Positions 1 through 7,208 of a DNA stretch of 64,000 bases are shown piece by piece. Within the stretch, counting starts at the first letter, position 1; each line of letters starts with the position of its first letter. This DNA is from Xanthomonas hyacinthi (lineage in GTDB: Bacteria > Pseudomonadota > Gammaproteobacteria > Xanthomonadales > Xanthomonadaceae). The notes under the pieces were generated by a model. It worked only from the letters and a program-made list of their open reading frames with translations. It made no database searches and had not been told where the DNA came from. Made by a program: the position numbers and the translations under genes. The DNA lies in contig NZ_CP043476.1 of the NCBI RefSeq assembly GCF_009769165.1, positions 1,674,001 to 1,738,000 on the forward strand. The letters are read 5' to 3'.

Positions 1-57
1 AACGCCGAAGCAAACAAAAGCAACACCAAAGCAAAGGCTTCCGCCCTGGGGCGGGTC

Positions 58-85
58 ACTTTTCTTTGCTCGCGCAAAGAAAAGT
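58..85. repeat. 11-bp perfect inverted repeat in repeat-rich leader
   Basis: The arms ACTTTTCTTTG and CAAAGAAAAGT flank a 6-base loop and are followed by a motif (AAGTAACCAAAAGAAAG) that I know as a dispersed non-coding element in xanthomonads and other proteobacteria. The long open frames over positions 66-765 show no protein-like composition. I see no gene between 1 and 611; apart from the repeats listed, that stretch is GC-rich and unassigned. Confidence 0.6.
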
Positions 86-360
86 AACCAAAAGAAAGCG
101 CGCCCTGCCTTGCGCCCTCCGCGCTGCGCGCTACGGGTCCGCGGATGCACCGGGGATTCGCGGAAGGGGCTTGTCCGCTACGCGGCCAAGTCCGGGGCAG
201 TCGCCTCGCGGCGCCAGCCCGCCCGCCGGGGCGAAGCAGTGCTTCGCCTTTTTCCGGCGAGCCCTGCCCCTGCCGCGAACGGCGCACATCCCTGTGCGCC
301 GCCCTTCGGGTTTTTCCCCGGTCCATCCGCCGCTGCGGAAGGGAACCCGGTAAGTCAAAA

Positions 361-411
361 ACAACAGCAACAGCAACGGCAACAACGGCGACGGCGACGG
401 CGACGGCGACG
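361..411. repeat. Short-unit tandem repeat (CAACAG / CGACGG-like)
   Basis: A run of imperfect 6-base units, first CAACAG-like and then CGACGG, occupies about 50 bases in non-coding sequence. No spacer structure is present, so it is a microsatellite and not a CRISPR array. Confidence 0.7.
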
Positions 412-458
412 CAGCGGACTCGCGCAATCGCGACTCAGCAAGCCAGCCGCATAGCGAC

Positions 459-559
459 TGTAGGAGCGGCCTCAGCCGCGACGAACGGAACGGGGATTTC
501 CAAAGCTTCCGACGACCTGTCAGGACGCATGGCCCGCGGCCACCGTCGCCCCTCCTACA
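459..559. repeat. Xanthomonas REP-like element
   Basis: The left arm begins TGTAGGAGCGGCCTCAGCC and the far end is GTCGCCCCTCCTACA, so the element has inverted TGTAGGAG/CTCCTACA ends. It belongs to the same family as the perfect palindrome at 38736-38800. It lies just downstream of the glutathione peroxidase gene (which reads leftward and ends at 612), a usual position for REP elements. Confidence 0.65.
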
Positions 560-611
560 CGCATCCGAATAACCAAGGCATCGACTTGCGGCAGCGAACG
601 CCGCAAGCCGA

Positions 612-1154
612 TTACGCCAGCGCCGTCTCGATCGCCGTGCACAGGCGCGGGTCCTCGGCGGTCACGTCCGGGGCGAAGCGGCCCAGCACCTGGCCGTCGC
701 GGCCGACCAGGAACTTCTCGAAGTTCCACAGCACGCCCGGCGCCGGATTGGGTTCGATGCCGTAGCCGACCAGCTTCTCGCGCATCGGGCCGTCGCCCTC
801 GGTCTGCGGCTGCGCGTCGATCAGCGCGCGGTACAGCGGATGCGTCGCCTCGCCGGTGACCGCGATCTTGGCGAACATCGGGAAGGTCACGTCGTAGGTG
901 AGCTGGCAGAACTGCTGGATCTCCGCCTCGCTGCCCGGCTCCTGGCCCTTGAAGTCGTTGGCCGGGAAACCGAGCACGTCCAGCCCGTCGGCGTGCTTTT
1001 CGCGATACAGCGCTTCCAACCCTTCGTACTGCTTGGTCAGGCCGCACTTGGAGGCGACGTTGACGATCAGCAGCGCCTTGCCGCGATGCTCGGCCAGCGA
1101 TGCGGGCTGGCCGTCGATGGTGGTCAACGGAATGTCGTAGATCGATTGGCGCAT
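612..1154 (-). CDS. Glutathione peroxidase family thiol peroxidase
   Basis: A 180-residue single-domain peroxidase of the Cys-type glutathione peroxidase family, which reduces hydrogen peroxide or organic hydroperoxides in the cytoplasm, in bacteria usually with thioredoxin. The catalytic Cys37 sits in NVASKCGLTKQY, followed by Gln71 in FPANDFKGQEPG and the Trp143-Asn144 pair in VLWNFEKFLV, giving the family tetrad. No signal peptide is visible and the length is normal. The start is fixed by AGGAG seven bases upstream; longer in-frame extensions lack family similarity. It lies downstream of rmuC on the same strand, 154 bases away, probably with its own promoter. Confidence 0.93.
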   Translation of the reverse strand: MRQSIYDIPLTTIDGQPASLAEHRGKALLIVNVASKCGLTKQYEGLEALYREKHADGLDVLGFPANDFKGQEPGSEAEIQQFCQLTYDVTFPMFAKIAVTGEATHPLYRALIDAQPQTEGDGPMREKLVGYGIEPNPAPGVLWNFEKFLVGRDGQVLGRFAPDVTAEDPRLCTAIETALA

Positions 1155-1308
1155 GTGCGGCTCCTGCAACAAGAGGGAATGCAAGCATAGGCGCATGGCA
1201 ACCCGGCGGCTATCGCGCACCGCGTCCGGTCGCCACTTGGTCAGGTTGCGTTGCCCGGGATCTCCCTGCGCCTGCCGCAGGGAGATGCAGGGCCGGGCGC
1301 GACGCCGT

Positions 1309-2907
1309 TCATTCCTGCTCGTCGCGCGCGGAATTCTCGTCCGCATCGACATCGGCATCGGCCATGGGCGGTTCGAGATCCAGCAACGGCGTGAGCTGCG
1401 CATCGGCCAGCGTCTCCACCCCGCGCAGGCGGCGCTCGATGGTGCGGGTCTTGCGGCTGGCATCGCCCAGGCTCTTGCCCACGGTGCTGATCTGCTTTTC
1501 GGCCTTTTCCAGGATCCCGGCGAACTTGCCGAACTCGCTCTTGACCGCCGCCAGCACGCCCCACACCTCGCTGGAGCGCTTCTCGATGGCCAGGGTGCGG
1601 AAGCCCATCTGCAGGCTGTTGAGCAGCGCGGTGACGGTGGTGGGGCCGGCGATGACGATGCGGTGCTCGCGCTGCAGCAGGTCGGCCAGGCCGGGCCGGC
1701 GCAGCGTCTCGGCGTACAGGCCTTCGGTGGGCAGGAACATCACCGCGAAATCGGTGGTGTGCGGCGGTGCGATGTACTTGTCGCTGATCGACTTGGCCTG
1801 CACCCGGATCGCGCGCTCCAGCTGCGCGCCCATCGCCAGCACCTGTTCCGCATCGCCTAGTTCCTGCGCATCGAGCAGCCGCTCGTAGTCCTCGCGCGGG
1901 AACTTGGCATCGATCGGCAGCCACACCGGCGTGTCCTCGTGGCCGCGGCCGGGCAGGCGCACCGCGAAGTCCACCACCTCGTTGCGCTCCGGGCGCACCC
2001 GCACGCCGCGCGCGTACTGCTCCTGGGTCAGGGTCTGCTCGAGGATGTTCTCCAGCTGCACTTCGCCCCAGCCGCCGCGGTTCTTGACGTTGCTCAGCAC
2101 GCGCTTGAGATCGCCGACGCCGGTGGCCAGCTGCTGCATCTCGCCGAGGCCGCGCTGGACCTGTTCGAGCCGCTCGGAGACCAGCTTGAACGAGGCGTCC
2201 AGGCGCGTGTTGAGGGTGGTCTGCAGCTTCTCGTCGACGGTGCCGCGCATCTGCTCGAGCCTGGCCGCGTTGTCGGCCTGCAGTTCCTTCAAGCGCTCTT
2301 CCAGGGTGCTGCGCATCTCGCCGATGCGCTGCTCGTTGCGCTGGATCAGTTCGTTGAGCCGCTGGCCGAGCGTGTCGGCGAAGCGCTGCTGCGACTCGGC
2401 GCCTTCCAGGCGGGCCTTGCGCGCGTCTTCGACCAGGGTCTCGCGCAGCGCGGTCAGGTGCGCGTCGATGCGCGCGATCAGCTCGCTCTGCTGCTGGCCG
2501 AAGTGCAGCATGCGCGCGTCCTGCTGCTGGCCGAACGCGTCGAGCTGGCCGCGCATCTCGAGCATGCGCTGGTTCAGCAGTTCGGCCACGCGTTGCTGCG
2601 CCTCGCCGGCCTCGGCCCGGCCGCGCCGCGCGTCCTCGCTCAGCGCCTCGCGCAGCAGATCCAGGCGCTGGTCGGTGCGGGTGGAGAGGTCGCCGAGATT
2701 GCGGGCGAAGCCCTCGCTGCGCGCGTCCTGCTGCCGCGCCAGGCTGTCGAGCTGCTCGCGCAGTTCGCCGCGGCCGCTGCGCTGTTCTTCGCGCAGCACC
2801 TGTTCCAGCGCCGCGTGGTTGGTCCGGCGCAGCAGCACCGCCAGCAGCAGCGCGAGCACGGCGCACAGCAGGCCGGCCAGGATCAGGAAATGGGGATCGG
2901 TTTGCAT
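1309..2907 (-). CDS. rmuC: DNA recombination protein RmuC
   Basis: A 532-residue RmuC homologue, a membrane-anchored predicted nuclease-fold protein linked in E. coli to limiting recombination at inverted repeats. Residues 5-27 form one hydrophobic anchor. A long Gln/Arg/Glu-rich coiled coil follows to about residue 215. The conserved RmuC core starts near KNRGGWGEVQLENIL and includes LPIDAKFPREDY and FLPTEGLYAE. The C-terminal tail is acidic. The start is chosen because the preceding in-frame codons have no family similarity and the anchor then begins near residue 1; the ribosome binding site (GGCGGG) is weak. The gene stands alone between the S-transferase (divergent) and the peroxidase. 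Confidence 0.93.
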   Translation of the reverse strand: MQTDPHFLILAGLLCAVLALLLAVLLRRTNHAALEQVLREEQRSGRGELREQLDSLARQQDARSEGFARNLGDLSTRTDQRLDLLREALSEDARRGRAEAGEAQQRVAELLNQRMLEMRGQLDAFGQQQDARMLHFGQQQSELIARIDAHLTALRETLVEDARKARLEGAESQQRFADTLGQRLNELIQRNEQRIGEMRSTLEERLKELQADNAARLEQMRGTVDEKLQTTLNTRLDASFKLVSERLEQVQRGLGEMQQLATGVGDLKRVLSNVKNRGGWGEVQLENILEQTLTQEQYARGVRVRPERNEVVDFAVRLPGRGHEDTPVWLPIDAKFPREDYERLLDAQELGDAEQVLAMGAQLERAIRVQAKSISDKYIAPPHTTDFAVMFLPTEGLYAETLRRPGLADLLQREHRIVIAGPTTVTALLNSLQMGFRTLAIEKRSSEVWGVLAAVKSEFGKFAGILEKAEKQISTVGKSLGDASRKTRTIERRLRGVETLADAQLTPLLDLEPPMADADVDADENSARDEQE

Positions 2908-3067
2908 CCCGCCAGTGTAGCCGGCCGCGTCGCAAGCGCTGCGCCGCGCAGGCGCGCATCCGGCGCGATGCCCTTGAACGGCGCCGCACCCGCAATGGAC
3001 GGCACCGCCGCATTGCGCCAGGCAATGCGCTGATGCACACTCCGTCGCTCGCATCGGGCCAGATTGC

Positions 3068-3691
3068 ATGCTCACCCTCTACGGCAAGTCGTCCTCGATC
3101 AACGTGCGCAAGGTGCTGTGGCTGTGCGCGGAACTGGAGCTGGCGATCGACCAGCAGCACTATGGCGCCGGCTTCGCCGCAGTGGACACGCCGGCGTTCC
3201 GCGCGTTGAATCCGAACGCGCTGGTGCCGGTGCTGCGCGACGGCGACTTCGTGCTGTGGGAATCCAACAGCATCTGCCGCTACCTGGCGGCACGCCAGCA
3301 GCGCACGGACCTGCTGCCACCCGCGCCGCAGGCGCGGGCGCAGGTCGAGCAATGGATGGACTGGCAGGCCACCGAACTCACCAATGCGTGGCGCTACGCA
3401 TTCATGGCCTTGGTCCGCGACAGCCCCGCGCATCGCGATCCGCAAGCGCTGGCGCAGGGCCTGGCCGACTGGCACCGGCACATGGGCATCCTCGACGCAC
3501 AGCTGCAGCACACCGGCGCCTACGCGGCGGGCGCGAACTTCACCCTGGCCGACATCGTGCTCGGCCTGTCCACCCAGCGTTGGATGGCCACGCCGATGGC
3601 GCGGCCGCTGCTGCCGGCGGTGGAGGACTACTACGAGCGGTTGTCGGCACGCCCGGGCTTTCTTACGCACGGACGCAACGGCATGCCGTAA
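3068..3691 (+). CDS. Glutathione S-transferase family protein
   Basis: A 207-residue cytosolic glutathione S-transferase. The thioredoxin-like N-terminal domain (about 1-78) opens MLTLYGKSSSINVRKVLW, with a serine-rich GSH-binding loop, the cis-Pro region LVPVL and the WESNSICRYLA motif. The all-alpha C-terminal domain carries NFTLADIVLG, the usual folding motif. The substrate cannot be told. The gene is monocistronic, divergent from rmuC across 160 bases, and is followed by a strong hairpin at 3782-3815. Confidence 0.92.
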   Translation: MLTLYGKSSSINVRKVLWLCAELELAIDQQHYGAGFAAVDTPAFRALNPNALVPVLRDGDFVLWESNSICRYLAARQQRTDLLPPAPQARAQVEQWMDWQATELTNAWRYAFMALVRDSPAHRDPQALAQGLADWHRHMGILDAQLQHTGAYAAGANFTLADIVLGLSTQRWMATPMARPLLPAVEDYYERLSARPGFLTHGRNGMP

Positions 3692-3781
3692 CGCGCCTGG
3701 CGCAACGCGCGGCGGCGGCACGGTCGGCGGCGGCGATACTTTGGTATAGGCGCGCGATACGCATGGCCATGAAAAAAAGCC

Positions 3782-3815
3782 GCATGCGCGGTGGCCGACG
3801 TCAGGCCACGTATGC
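3782..3815. terminator. Possible bidirectional hairpin terminator, or leader structure of the mgtC unit
   Basis: GCATGC pairs with GTATGC (one G-U) and GTGGCC with GGCCAC around a GACGTCA loop. Seven A residues lie just upstream and CTTTT just downstream, as in a bidirectional intrinsic terminator. It lies about 90 bases after the S-transferase stop and 200 bases before the leader peptide at 4015. The rest of 3692-4014 holds no gene I can support. Confidence 0.5.
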
Positions 3816-4014
3816 CAAGCTTTTCCGCGTCGCGAAGCTGCAGCCCGGCCACCGCGGCAAGACCCCGTGCGTCCCCCCTTCCGCCCGCGTTGACGGTGTG
3901 CGGATGCCGTGTCTTGTTGCAGCGCCGACGCTGCCGCTGCGTCCACGCTCGCGAGGCCTGCGTCCGTCGCCGACGCCGCAACCGCGCATGTTCCGCCCTC
4001 ATCAGGAGACCGCC

Positions 4015-4125
4015 ATGGACCCCGACCCGCATCTGCGTGGCGCCATCGCCACGCTCTCGCCTGCGCTGTCCTTTTCACGCTTGCCCGGTCCCGCCCCGGA
4101 GACGTCCACCCATCCGCAAGGTTGA
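4015..4125 (+). CDS. Candidate Mg2+-sensing leader peptide (MgtL-like, MDPDP start)
   Basis: A 36-residue reading frame with a good ribosome binding site (AGGAGA, six bases before ATG) that begins MDPDPHLRGA and is otherwise rich in Pro and Ser. Known biology: the E. coli/Salmonella MgtL leader starts MEPDP, and alternating acidic-proline N termini destabilise the translating ribosome when Mg2+ is low, switching on mgtA. Here the peptide ends six bases before a perfect hairpin (4132-4154) whose 3' arm covers the next ribosome binding site, and the operon encodes an MgtC-family protein. A regulatory rather than structural role is inferred from this arrangement. Translation has not been shown. 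Confidence 0.7.
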   Translation: MDPDPHLRGAIATLSPALSFSRLPGPAPETSTHPQG

Positions 4126-4131
4126 GGCGTC

Positions 4132-4154
4132 CCTTCCGGCAGCGCGCCGGAAGG
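4132..4154 (+). promoter_or_regulatory. Hairpin pairing with the ribosome binding site of the next gene
   Basis: CCTTCCGGC (4132-4140) and GCCGGAAGG (4146-4154) form a perfect 9-bp stem with a 5-base loop. The 3' arm overlaps the Shine-Dalgarno run AAGGAGG (4151-4157) of the gene starting at 4163. TTTT at 4158-4161 also gives it an intrinsic-terminator look. A ribosome finishing or failing on the upstream leader could decide whether this stem forms. Confidence 0.7.
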
Positions 4155-4162
4155 AGGTTTTC

Positions 4163-4594
4163 ATGCTGCTGTACACGTCCCGTTTCCAACGCGCCCTGCA
4201 ACGCGCCCTGCGCGCGGCGGTGACCGCGCATCGCGCCGACATCCTGTGCCATCTGCTCGCCGCGCATGGCGTGCGCGCCTGCGCCAAGGCCCTGTCCCAC
4301 TTTCCCGGGCGCGTGCTGGCCGATGCGCTGTCGCTGCTGCCCGGCGAGGACCGCATCCGCGTCCTGCTGCGTTTGTCGCGGTCGGCGCGGCGGCGCCTGC
4401 AACGGCCGGGCACGGGCGCCCCGACGGCGCCGGGCTGGTGGCGCAAGGCGCTGGGCAGGTGGGGCGGATTCGACACGGCGCTGCTGCGACGCGCGCTTGC
4501 CACGCAGCTGCAGCATCATGTTCGCCCGCTACCGCCCGATCCCTCCCCAGGAATTGCGATGCCCCGTCCGCTCCGCCCCCGGTCCCCGCGCTGA
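4163..4594 (+). CDS. Small protein with MgtE N-domain-like helical repeat
   Basis: A 143-residue basic protein with a perfect Shine-Dalgarno (AAGGAGG, five bases upstream) that lies in the hairpin described above. Residues about 20-80 read as short amphipathic helices; FPGRVLADALSLLPGEDRIR (47-66) resembles the superhelical repeat of the cytoplasmic MgtE N domain, which senses Mg2+ in MgtE channels. No membrane segment is visible and the C terminus is Pro/Arg rich. Its stop overlaps the mgtC start by one base (TGATG), implying translational coupling. I do not recognise a named family; a Mg2+-related accessory role is inferred from context. Confidence 0.65.
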   Translation: MLLYTSRFQRALQRALRAAVTAHRADILCHLLAAHGVRACAKALSHFPGRVLADALSLLPGEDRIRVLLRLSRSARRRLQRPGTGAPTAPGWWRKALGRWGGFDTALLRRALATQLQHHVRPLPPDPSPGIAMPRPLRPRSPR

Positions 4595-5322
4595 TGGAAG
4601 CGCTGCGCCTGTTCAATCTTGCCTCGCTGCTCGACACCCTGGTGAGCCTGTCCACCGCCTTCGCCCTGGGCGCGGTCATCGGCTTCGAGCGGCAGGTGCG
4701 GCAGCGCACCGCGGGCCTGCGCACCAACACCCTGGTCGCGGTCGGCGCGGCCATCTTCGTCTCGCTCGGCGACCGCCTGTTCGAGATCCATGGCGGCCCC
4801 CAGGGCGCGGTGCAGGTGGTGGCCTACGTGGTCTCCGGCATCGGCTTCCTCGGTGCCGGCGCGATCATGAAGGAAGGCGCCAACATCACCGGGCTCAACA
4901 CCGCGGCCACGCTGTGGGGGTCGGGCGCGGTCGGCGCCTGCGCCGGCGCCGGGCTGGTCGCCGAGGCGGTGCTGGCGGCGCTGTTCGTGCTGTTGAGCAA
5001 CACCTTGCTGCGCCCGGTGGTGAACCGGATCAACCGCCGGCCGCTGGAGGAATCCTCGATCGAGGCAACCTACGTGTTCTACGTGATCTGCGCCCGCGGC
5101 GTGCACGGCGAGGTGCGCGAACGGCTGATCGAACTGCTGGAAGCCGCCCACTACCCGGCGCGCGAAGTGGACCAGCATCCGTTCGGCCAGCACGATGTGG
5201 AAATCGCCGCCACGCTGTACGCGACCGCGGTGCGCGCCGAAGAGCTGGATACGGTGATCCAGCAGTTGGAAGGCGAGCCCGGTGTACAACAGGCGTTCTG
5301 GAACGCTGGCGCCGAGGGCTGA
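4594..5322 (+). CDS. mgtC: MgtC/SapB family membrane protein
   Basis: A 242-residue MgtC-family protein. The N-terminal part has four to five membrane segments with the hallmarks GAVIGFERQVRQRTAGLRTN, GIGFLGAGAIMKEG and GLNTAATLWGSGAVGA. After NRRPLEES a soluble ACT-like C-terminal domain of about 80 residues follows, as in Salmonella MgtC. The family is induced by low Mg2+ and in pathogens modulates F1Fo ATP synthase and growth in magnesium-poor niches. It is the last gene of the leader/small protein/mgtC unit and starts within the preceding stop codon. The next gene begins 34 bases downstream, so cotranscription with the two-component pair is possible. Confidence 0.92.
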   Translation: MEALRLFNLASLLDTLVSLSTAFALGAVIGFERQVRQRTAGLRTNTLVAVGAAIFVSLGDRLFEIHGGPQGAVQVVAYVVSGIGFLGAGAIMKEGANITGLNTAATLWGSGAVGACAGAGLVAEAVLAALFVLLSNTLLRPVVNRINRRPLEESSIEATYVFYVICARGVHGEVRERLIELLEAAHYPAREVDQHPFGQHDVEIAATLYATAVRAEELDTVIQQLEGEPGVQQAFWNAGAEG

Positions 5323-5356
5323 CGCGCCCGCCGCGCCGCCACGCCCACCCCCTGCC

Positions 5357-6439
5357 ATGACCGCGATGACCCGCTGCTTCAAATCGCCTTCGCCGCATCG
5401 CCGCCTGCTCGCGCTGGCGGCGCTGCTGCTGGCGCTGGGCGCGATCTTCGTCGCCGATACGCTGACCGATTACGCGGTGGCCGCCGCGTTGTTCTACACG
5501 GTGGTGATCCTGTTCGCGGTGCGGCTGCTCACCCGCGCGGGCATGCTGTTGCTCGCCGGCGCCTGCATTGCCCTGATCGTGCTCAGCTTCCAGCTCAGCT
5601 CCGCCGGCGCGTACCGGGTGGGGGTGATCAACTCGGTCATCAGCATCGTGGTGGTGGCGGTGACCACCTCCATCGCGGTGCAGATGGAACATGCCAAGGC
5701 CGCCGCGCACGCGGCGCAGGCGCAGCTGCTGCGGCTGGCGCGCGCGCGCAGCCTGGGCGGCCTGACCGCCTCGATCGCGCACGAGGTCAACCAGCCGCTG
5801 GCCGCCATCGTCACCAGCGGCAACGCCTGCCAGCGCTGGCTCGGCCAGCAGCCGCCGAACCTGGAGCGGGCGCACGCGGCGCTGCAGCGGATCCTCGACG
5901 ACGGCAACCGCGCCAGCGAGGTGATCGCGCGGATCCGCAGCCTCAGCAAGGGCGAGGCGCCGCGCAAGAGCGCGTTCGACCTCAATGCCGCGGTGCTGGA
6001 GGTGCTGGCGCTGGCGCGCAGCGAACTGGAGCACAACGCCATCGCGCTGCGGATGGCGCTGGCCCCGGCATTGCCGCTGGTGCTGGCCGACCGGGTGCAG
6101 GTCCAGCAGGTGCTGGTCAATCTGTTGTTGAACGCGATGGAGGCGATGGCGCGCACGCCCGCGCAGGCGCGCGAGATCCTGATCGGCACCGCGCCGGAGG
6201 ATGCGCGTTCGCTGCGGCTGACCGTGGCCGATTGCGGCGGCGGCCTGTCGGCCGAGGCGCAGGCGCACCTGTTCGACGCGTTCTGGACCACCAAGCCCGA
6301 CGGCATCGGCATCGGCCTGAGCATCAGTCGCAGCATCGTCGAGGCCAGCGGCGGGCGCATCTGGGCAGCGCCGCGCAGCCCCTGCGGCGCGGTGTTCGGC
6401 GTGTGCCTGCCGATCGCAAAGCCAGGCGCGCGCCAATGA
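5357..6439 (+). CDS. Membrane sensor histidine kinase (FixL/NtrB-type core)
   Basis: A 360-residue kinase. Residues 14-107 contain four hydrophobic segments with almost no periplasmic loop, so the signal is probably sensed in or near the membrane. The dimerisation box SLGGLTASIAHEVNQPLAAI carries His142. The ATPase domain has the N box NLLLNAMEAM, the G1 box VADCGGGL and GIGIGLSISRSIVEASGG. The AHEVNQPLAA form of the H box is typical of FixL/DctB-type kinases that pair with FixJ-type regulators, as here. The stop overlaps the start of the response regulator (ATGA). A start at 5282 is possible but adds a low-complexity Pro/Ala stretch. Confidence 0.9.
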   Translation: MTAMTRCFKSPSPHRRLLALAALLLALGAIFVADTLTDYAVAAALFYTVVILFAVRLLTRAGMLLLAGACIALIVLSFQLSSAGAYRVGVINSVISIVVVAVTTSIAVQMEHAKAAAHAAQAQLLRLARARSLGGLTASIAHEVNQPLAAIVTSGNACQRWLGQQPPNLERAHAALQRILDDGNRASEVIARIRSLSKGEAPRKSAFDLNAAVLEVLALARSELEHNAIALRMALAPALPLVLADRVQVQQVLVNLLLNAMEAMARTPAQAREILIGTAPEDARSLRLTVADCGGGLSAEAQAHLFDAFWTTKPDGIGIGLSISRSIVEASGGRIWAAPRSPCGAVFGVCLPIAKPGARQ

Positions 6440-7059
6440 ACCTGCCCGTGTCCGAACGCTGCCCGGTGGTGTACCTGATCGACGACGATCCCTCGATCCG
6501 CGCCGCGCTGGAAGACCTGTTCGCCTCGGTCGACCTGCAGGTGCATGCGTTCGGCTCCAGCGGCGAGTTCCTGCAGCACGCGCTGGCCGACGCGCCCAGC
6601 TGCATGGTGCTGGACATCCGCATGCCCGGGCAGAGCGGCATGGAATTCCACCGGCAGCTGCTGGAGGCCGGGCTGAACCTGCCGACCATCTTCATCACCG
6701 GCCATGGCGACATCGCGATGAGCGTGGAAGCGATGAAGAACGGCGCGATCGAATTCCTGACCAAGCCGTTCCGCGACCAGGACCTGCTCGACGCGATCCA
6801 GCACGGCATCGCCTGCGACCGCGCGCGCCGCCAGCGCGAGGCCGTGCTGGCCGAACTGCGCGGCCGCTGGGCGACGCTGACCGCGGGCGAGCAGGAGGTG
6901 ACCCGGCTGGTGGTGCAGGGGCTGTTGAACAAGCAGGTCGCCGCGCGGCTGCAGCTCAGCGAAATCACGGTGAAGGTGCGGCGCAGCCAGGCGATGCGCA
7001 AGATGCAGGCCGGCTCGCTCGCCGAACTGGTGCGGCTGGCCGCGCGGATCGGACTGTAG
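6436..7059 (+). CDS. FixJ/NarL-type response regulator
   Basis: A 207-residue regulator with an N-terminal receiver domain: acidic pocket IDDDPS, phospho-acceptor Asp60 in VLDIRMPG, switch threonine in FITGHGD and Lys110 in FLTKPF. The C-terminal LuxR-type helix-turn-helix (about 140-205) shows LTAGEQEVTRLVVQGLLNKQ and LSEITVKVRRSQAMRKM. It overlaps the kinase gene by four bases, so the pair is translationally coupled and forms one phosphorelay. Targets are unknown; the neighbours are mgtC upstream and an amino acid permease 149 bases downstream. Confidence 0.92.
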   Translation: MNLPVSERCPVVYLIDDDPSIRAALEDLFASVDLQVHAFGSSGEFLQHALADAPSCMVLDIRMPGQSGMEFHRQLLEAGLNLPTIFITGHGDIAMSVEAMKNGAIEFLTKPFRDQDLLDAIQHGIACDRARRQREAVLAELRGRWATLTAGEQEVTRLVVQGLLNKQVAARLQLSEITVKVRRSQAMRKMQAGSLAELVRLAARIGL

Positions 7060-7208
7060 CGGTCGCGAGGTCGCGTTCGCCGCACGCCGCACGCCGCAAG
7101 GCCCGCAGCGCCTGCTGCCGCACAGCAGGGCGAGGCGGCCAGGCATAGCTTTGCTGCACCGCATTGGGCGACACTCGCCGGCTTGTCCTATCGCTCCCCG
7201 AGGCCCGC

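Noticed and set aside
361..411. CRISPR-like repetition
   Set aside because: Units are 6 bases with no spacers; it is a microsatellite.
3692..4014. M-box or yybP-ykoY riboswitch ahead of mgtC
   Set aside because: Only a hairpin at 3782-3815 is evident; the conserved blocks of those riboswitches are absent, so the leader peptide is the better sensor candidate.
1241..4519. Very long minus-strand open frame over rmuC and the S-transferase gene, and similar long frames opposite most genes
   Set aside because: High GC removes stop codons in other frames. Composition is Arg/Ala/Pro-rich without family motifs, while the opposite or shifted frames hold recognisable proteins.
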